The notes beneath the pieces are model-generated. The model was not told the DNA's origin and did not search any database. It worked only from the letters and a program-made list of their open reading frames with translations. A stretch of DNA of 17,277 nt from an uncultured Butyricicoccus sp. (GTDB lineage Bacteria > Bacillota > Clostridia > Oscillospirales > Butyricicoccaceae), in contig CAJUDU010000053.1 of the NCBI GenBank assembly GCA_910584935.1, positions 1-17,277 of the forward strand, read 5' to 3'. Numbering within the stretch: the stretch's first letter is position 1; each line of letters starts with the position of its first letter. Both the position numbers and the translations under genes were made by a program. Positions 14,320 through 17,277 of the stretch are shown here, one piece after another.

Positions 14320-15877
14320 CTTTTATTATTTCGCAATGAAAAGTATGGCACGCCTTACCGGCGTCTATACGAACGAAATCATCCGTAGTATCTTCAATAT
14401 CATCAATCATAGACGGGTCAAATGGCAGCGTTAATGTATTATTCTTACCCGAAAAACTGAAAATAATCTTCAGGTCATTGTCATACACATAAACCGCAAC
14501 TAGGAAGGTGTCAAACAATGCAGCTTGGTACTTTTTACTTTCCAGATTCCCGTCACGATACATTTTCAGACCGGCAATAATATCTTCATGCGAAACAATA
14601 ATAATATCAGCACGGGCGGCGGCGATCTGGGCATTCAGCTGCGCTTGCTTTTCCTCCAGCTCCATAAGCCGTTCTTTCGTGGTGCTGGTGATAATGCCTT
14701 GCTCAATTGCTGTCATGATATTATGAATGCTGCGCTTTGTTTCTTCAAGTTCGCCCTCCAGCATGGAAATCTGTGCTTGTTCCTCCCGCCGCTTGTTATA
14801 GGCAACCGTACTGTCCGCAATCCATTCAATGATATCATCTTGAAGAGCATAATCTTTAATAGCCTGCGCAACTGCATCTTCAATTACATCACGGCGGATA
14901 TTCCGTTTATTACAGGTTTTCTCTTGCTGCCTTTTCATGCACATATAATAAAAGTGCTTGTCGCCTGTCTTGCTGGTACCGGATGTGCCAACCATATGCC
15001 CTTTGCACTTGCCGCAGAATAACTTACCGGTTAAAAGATAATCGCCATTCGGCTGATGCCGCCCTTGTACTTCCCTTTTCATTTTCAATACTTTCTGCAC
15101 TTTAAAAAATAATTCATCACTGACAATACGCGGGACGCCGCCTTCAATTCGGATACCATCATAGATATAAATCCCACAATACCGTTCATTTCGCAGCAGC
15201 GAATGAAAGCTGTTTTTTCCCCAGGGACGCCCGCGGGATGTTTTAATCCCTCTGGCATTTAAATCATTTGCAATATCAACAAACGGCTCCCGGCAGGCTA
15301 CCCGGCTGAAAATTTCCCTGACAATCGCATCCTTTGGTTCGTCAATTATGTAGTGCAAATCTTCATCTTTTTTATAGCCAAATGGCAGATGCCCATTTGT
15401 TACTTTGCAGTTTTCGGCATTGTCCCGCATCCCGCGCCGGACATCCTCTGCCATGTTTTCACTATAAAACTGGTTCACGTTCATCATAGAACGCAATGCA
15501 AACCGCCCAGCAGCGGTATCGTCAAAATCTTCCTCGGTGTACAGCACACGAACGCCCAGCTCCTGCAGTTTCGATTCGTTTACCATTGCCTGCAGCATAT
15601 TGCGCCCCATGCGGTTAGATTTCCATGCAATCACATACTGGAATTTCCCTTTTTCGGCATCCCGCATCATGCGCTGAAAACTGGGACGCTGATCAGTCCG
15701 ACCTGTTACAGCACGGTCGGCATAGATTTCTTTGATAATTATCCCCAGACTTTCAGCATACTCTTGCGCTTCCTTAACCTGCTGTTCAATGCTGGCGTCC
15801 TTTTGCGCATGGCTGCTGTACCGTGCGTAGATAACGCCAATTTTAAGACTTGACTTTTTCTTTGGCTTGCTTGACAT
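14303..15877 (-). CDS. Large serine recombinase (site-specific integrase)
   Basis: A 524-aa recombinase. The resolvase domain (about 12-150) begins VIYARYSSHAQ with catalytic serine S21, and has the conserved DRAVTGRTDQRPSFQRM and WKSNRMGRN. The Recombinase domain follows (LPFGYKK ... GIKTSRGRPWGKNSFHSLLRNERYCG). A zinc ribbon has cysteines in FCGKCKGHM, YMCMK and KTCNK, and a coiled coil lies at about 365-425 (EEQAQISMLEGELEETKRS). I chose ATG 15877 because AAAGGGG lies 8 nt upstream; ATG 15895 is in frame but without an RBS. Such enzymes integrate and excise phages or conjugative and mobilisable elements between attP and attB. It is the most telomeric gene of a probable mobile element, and a 40-bp palindrome overlaps its promoter. 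Confidence 0.96.
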   Translation of the reverse strand: MSSKPKKKSSLKIGVIYARYSSHAQKDASIEQQVKEAQEYAESLGIIIKEIYADRAVTGRTDQRPSFQRMMRDAEKGKFQYVIAWKSNRMGRNMLQAMVNESKLQELGVRVLYTEEDFDDTAAGRFALRSMMNVNQFYSENMAEDVRRGMRDNAENCKVTNGHLPFGYKKDEDLHYIIDEPKDAIVREIFSRVACREPFVDIANDLNARGIKTSRGRPWGKNSFHSLLRNERYCGIYIYDGIRIEGGVPRIVSDELFFKVQKVLKMKREVQGRHQPNGDYLLTGKLFCGKCKGHMVGTSGTSKTGDKHFYYMCMKRQQEKTCNKRNIRRDVIEDAVAQAIKDYALQDDIIEWIADSTVAYNKRREEQAQISMLEGELEETKRSIHNIMTAIEQGIITSTTKERLMELEEKQAQLNAQIAAARADIIIVSHEDIIAGLKMYRDGNLESKKYQAALFDTFLVAVYVYDNDLKIIFSFSGKNNTLTLPFDPSMIDDIEDTTDDFVRIDAGKACHTFHCEIIKESPAT

Positions 15878-15889
15878 AAAAAATACCCC

Positions 15890-15918
15890 TTTCATTTCAC
15901 TTTAGAGTGTGATAAAAT
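15890..15918 (+). promoter_or_regulatory. Putative plus-strand promoter before a short RNA
   Basis: TTTCAT (15890-15895), 17-nt spacer, TAAAAT (15913-15918) with TG one base before it. It fires away from the recombinase gene and shares its AT-rich core with the recombinase promoter. Confidence 0.35.
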
Positions 15919-15940
15919 AGGGGTACTGAGATTGTTGCAA
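15912..15940 (-). promoter_or_regulatory. Putative promoter of the serine recombinase
   Basis: On the minus strand TTGCAA (15935-15940) is a good -35 box; TTTTAT at 17 nt or TATTTT at 15 nt is the best -10 available. The -35 is in the centre of the 40-bp palindrome, so recombination there would change the promoter. Confidence 0.3.
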
Positions 15941-15956
15941 ATTTTCAGTACCCTAT
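15917..15956. repeat. 40-bp imperfect palindrome upstream of the recombinase, candidate attachment or binding site
   Basis: The left arm ATAGGGGTACTGA (15917-15929) is mirrored by TCAGTACCCTAT (15945-15956), matching at 12 positions with one extra G; the 15-nt centre contains TTGCAA. Imperfect inverted repeats of this size next to a large serine recombinase gene fit a recombinase target, but a regulator site or an RNA hairpin is equally possible. Confidence 0.5.
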
Positions 15957-15997
15957 GTGAATCCCGTTTGGTGTTGGCGCACCAAGCGGGATTTTTT
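15925..15997 (+). ncRNA. Candidate ~73-nt two-hairpin small RNA
   Basis: A plus-strand promoter at 15890-15918 would start a transcript near 15925. It contains the hairpin formed by GTACTGA/TCAGTAC and then the 14-bp terminator hairpin with T6. No plus-strand gene lies between promoter and terminator. This is inference from structure only; no RNA family is recognised. Confidence 0.3.
15960..15997 (+). terminator. Strong plus-strand terminator without a visible gene
   Basis: AATCCCGTTTGGTG (15960-15973) pairs with CACCAAGCGGGATT (15980-15993), 14 bp with one G-T pair, loop 6 nt, T6 at 15992-15997. Minus-strand transcripts of the toxin-antitoxin operon see no U-tract here. Confidence 0.8.
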
Positions 15998-16005
15998 ATT
16001 TTGCT

Positions 16006-16221
16006 TTAGGTGTCGTAACCTAACAGATGTCTTATTTGTTCTTGTAATGTATCCGCCATTTCGGCAGTCATAACGATTGACGCAACAGATTCCCCTTCAG
16101 AAGAATCTACTTCCCCTTTTTCGTTTAAGATTGGCTGAGCTTGCGAAAACATAAACACAAACTCTGTTTTGTCGCCATTCAGGAAGCAAGAAAATTTATT
16201 CACATAGTCCATCATAAACAT
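16006..16221 (-). CDS. Small DUF3467-like protein, third gene of a toxin-antitoxin operon
   Basis: A 71-aa protein. The start is ATG 16221, with AAGGAG 5 nt upstream; longer frames upstream overlap the antitoxin and have no RBS. It reads as two beta-rich stretches (DKTEFVFMFSQAQPIL, then ESVASIVMTAEM) and a helix (ADTLQEQIRHLL), a layout like small DUF3467 proteins (TEF..F.Q..P then SIVMT...A..L...I). There is no signal peptide or membrane segment. It starts 16 nt after the XRE antitoxin stop on the same strand, so the two are likely co-transcribed. Function unknown; a chaperone or accessory role for the antitoxin is speculation. Confidence 0.6.
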   Translation of the reverse strand: MFMMDYVNKFSCFLNGDKTEFVFMFSQAQPILNEKGEVDSSEGESVASIVMTAEMADTLQEQIRHLLGYDT

Positions 16222-16237
16222 TACAACTCCTTTTTCG

Positions 16238-16645
16238 TTATCCGCTAAAAGCCGCTGACATCTCGCCCTGCAAACTTGTGCCCCAGCCTGTGTAATGCGT
16301 TGATTTGTTATGACCGTATTGACCTTGCATCGGTATAGCAGTTCTGCTCTTGGCATAAGCAGGAATAGGCGGGAACGAAAACGGAGTTCTCAACTTATAC
16401 GACAATTTTGCTAATTCCTCAACAGTAAAATTGCATTCTCCGCTTTCCCATTTTAACACCGTCTCTTGTGTAACTCCACACAAAGAAGCAAACTCTTTTC
16501 GTTCCATCCCTCGACGTTCTCTTTCATTAAAAATAGCAATTGCTATTTGAACGCGAGCCTTAATTGCATATATTTGCTCTGGTGGCATATCATCGAAAAG
16601 AGATTCGCCAGTACGGGCTGTTCTGATTTTTTCAGCTAGTGACAT
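16238..16645 (-). CDS. XRE-family antitoxin / transcriptional regulator (HigA-like)
   Basis: A 135-aa protein. An N-terminal helix (MSLAEKIRTARTGESLFDDMPPEQ) precedes a helix-turn-helix of XRE type at about 30-85 (IFNERERRGMERKEFASLCGVTQETVLKWESGECNFTVEELAKLSYKL). After it comes a 45-50-residue tail rich in Pro, Tyr, Trp and Gly (FPPIPAYAK ... THYTGWGTSL), longer than the bare DNA-binding domain needs. It starts at ATG 16645, 2 nt after the toxin stop, with GAGGAGG upstream, the usual toxin-first HigBA order. It would repress its own operon and neutralise the toxin. The upstream toxin gene appears broken, so this antitoxin may be an orphan. Confidence 0.85.
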   Translation of the reverse strand: MSLAEKIRTARTGESLFDDMPPEQIYAIKARVQIAIAIFNERERRGMERKEFASLCGVTQETVLKWESGECNFTVEELAKLSYKLRTPFSFPPIPAYAKSRTAIPMQGQYGHNKSTHYTGWGTSLQGEMSAAFSG

Positions 16646-16647
16646 TA

Positions 16648-17023
16648 TTAATCCTCCTCTAACTGCGCCAATCGCCTTTTTGCCTGCGCAATTGCTTCGT
16701 TGTAATCATTTTTGCTCTTTTCAAGCACACATGAGAGCAATACAATAGCATCATCACCTTCCGTGAATACAAATAATACTCGTGGATTATCTTTGCTTAC
16801 ATGGCGAATACTGCACAGACGTGGATCTCCTCTAAGCTTTTCAAACTGTTGTAATTGTAAAGCTTTTTTTCTTTTGTACATCCAACAATCCTAAACTAAG
16901 CAGCAATTGAGCGTGTTCGCGCTTATACGCAGCTTGATTCTTCTTGAAAAGCTTTTTAAATTCTTTTTGAAAAACATCAACCTCGTAGATATTTTCAAAT
17001 CGGTTGTCTTTTTTAATTTCCAG
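16648..17023 (-). pseudogene. HigB/RelE-like toxin gene, frameshifted, ATG replaced by CTG
   Basis: Two frames together give one 124-residue toxin. Frame one runs from 17023 (LEIKKDNRFENIYEVDVFQ, then KEFKKLFKKNQAAYKREHA and LLLSLGLLDVQKKK) with no stops. At an A7 run (16864-16870 on the minus strand) it must skip one A to continue ALQLQQFEKL, then GDPRLCSIRHVSK, VLFVFTEGDDAIVLLSC and ALAQ-type C-terminal helices, stop at 16648. The second part resembles Gp49/HigB-type toxins (PF05973-like). Where ATG is expected, the base reads CTG (17021-17023), preceded by GGGG with 8 nt spacing and an in-frame TGA. An ATG at 16881 could still make a 77-residue C-terminal piece. A sequencing error in the A7 run would explain one lesion but not the start codon. 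Confidence 0.7.
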
Positions 17024-17043
17024 TATTCACACCCCGCAATCAT

Positions 17044-17049
17044 TTTATA
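17044..17049 (-). promoter_or_regulatory. Putative -10 box of the toxin-antitoxin operon
   Basis: TATAAA on the minus strand, about 20 nt before the CTG start region of the toxin; no clear -35. Confidence 0.3.
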
Positions 17050-17229
17050 ATCCGTGAATCGTTTTTTCGAGAAACTTTTGTCTTTTTGTTTTCAAGTAAA
17101 CCTCTGGTCAGTTTTAGCTTTCTTTATTTTGCCCTAACCTTTTAGCGTAACAGTTATTTCCTTGTAATATAATTGCGCAAAAATAGAACTTTTTGCAATA
17201 TCCCAGCGAATTATCGGGTATCCTGCGAA

Positions 17230-17277
17230 TTGTTCCCGCTCCTTCCCGGTGATAGAATATTCACCAGAAAGGAGGGG
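17230..17277 (+). promoter_or_regulatory. Promoter, operator-like palindrome and RBS of a gene beyond the right edge
   Basis: TTGTTC (17230-17235), 17-nt spacer, TAGAAT (17253-17258) with extended TG. GGTGA (17248-17252) and TCACC (17261-17265) form a palindrome around the -10, suited to a repressor. AAAGGAGGGG (17268-17277) is a strong RBS at the edge, so a start codon should follow within about 10 nt outside the window. The rest of the gap (17024-17229) holds only the toxin -10 box; I see nothing else in it. Confidence 0.55.

Noticed and set aside
16222..16356. Longer N-terminus for the small DUF3467-like gene (start at 16356)
   Set aside because: It would overlap the antitoxin coding region for over 100 nt and has no RBS, whereas ATG 16221 has AAGGAG at the right distance.

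Overview
The window looks like chromosomal DNA from a low-to-mid GC Bacillota, most likely a gut-type Clostridia (Oscillospiraceae-like). The reasons are strong purine-rich ribosome binding sites, sigma-A-type promoters, U-tract hairpin terminators, a YesM/YesN-type two-component pair, a TIGR04076 protein and a large serine recombinase. The species cannot be named from sequence reading alone.

Left part (1-6100): tRNA-Thr(UGU) lies on the minus strand at the edge. It is followed by a minus-strand PIN-like (NYN-type) nuclease candidate and a plus-strand membrane-anchored DUF4230 protein with its own terminator. A 71-bp tandem repeat carrying GC-rich palindromes fills the gap to a convergent alpha/beta hydrolase. 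Upstream of the hydrolase sits a decayed VOC-family (glyoxalase fold) gene. Next come a two-gene minus-strand operon (Gfo/Idh/MocA oxidoreductase, then TIGR04076 protein) and an HtrA-type secreted serine protease.

Centre (6211-14186): one plus-strand sugar-type sensing and catabolism block. A YesM-type sensor kinase, a sugar-binding lipoprotein without any ABC transporter, and a YesN/AraC-type response regulator form a three-component sensory cassette with its own terminator. Directly downstream is a second operon of an IolG-like inositol dehydrogenase, a hydroxypyruvate-isomerase-like TIM-barrel protein and a sodium:solute symporter (SSS), also with a terminator. The likely logic is that the lipoprotein binds a polyol or sugar outside the membrane, the kinase passes the signal to the AraC-type regulator, and the regulator activates the weak-minus-35 promoter before iolG. 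The symporter would then import the substrate for oxidation and isomerisation.

Right part (14187-17277): probably the end of an integrative element. It holds a large serine recombinase, a 40-bp imperfect palindrome overlapping its promoter, a candidate short plus-strand RNA ending in a strong terminator that no visible gene uses, a small DUF3467-like gene, an XRE antitoxin, and a HigB/RelE-like toxin gene that appears broken (CTG in place of ATG, plus a one-base frameshift in an A7 run). A plus-strand promoter and RBS at the right edge belong to a gene that begins outside the window.
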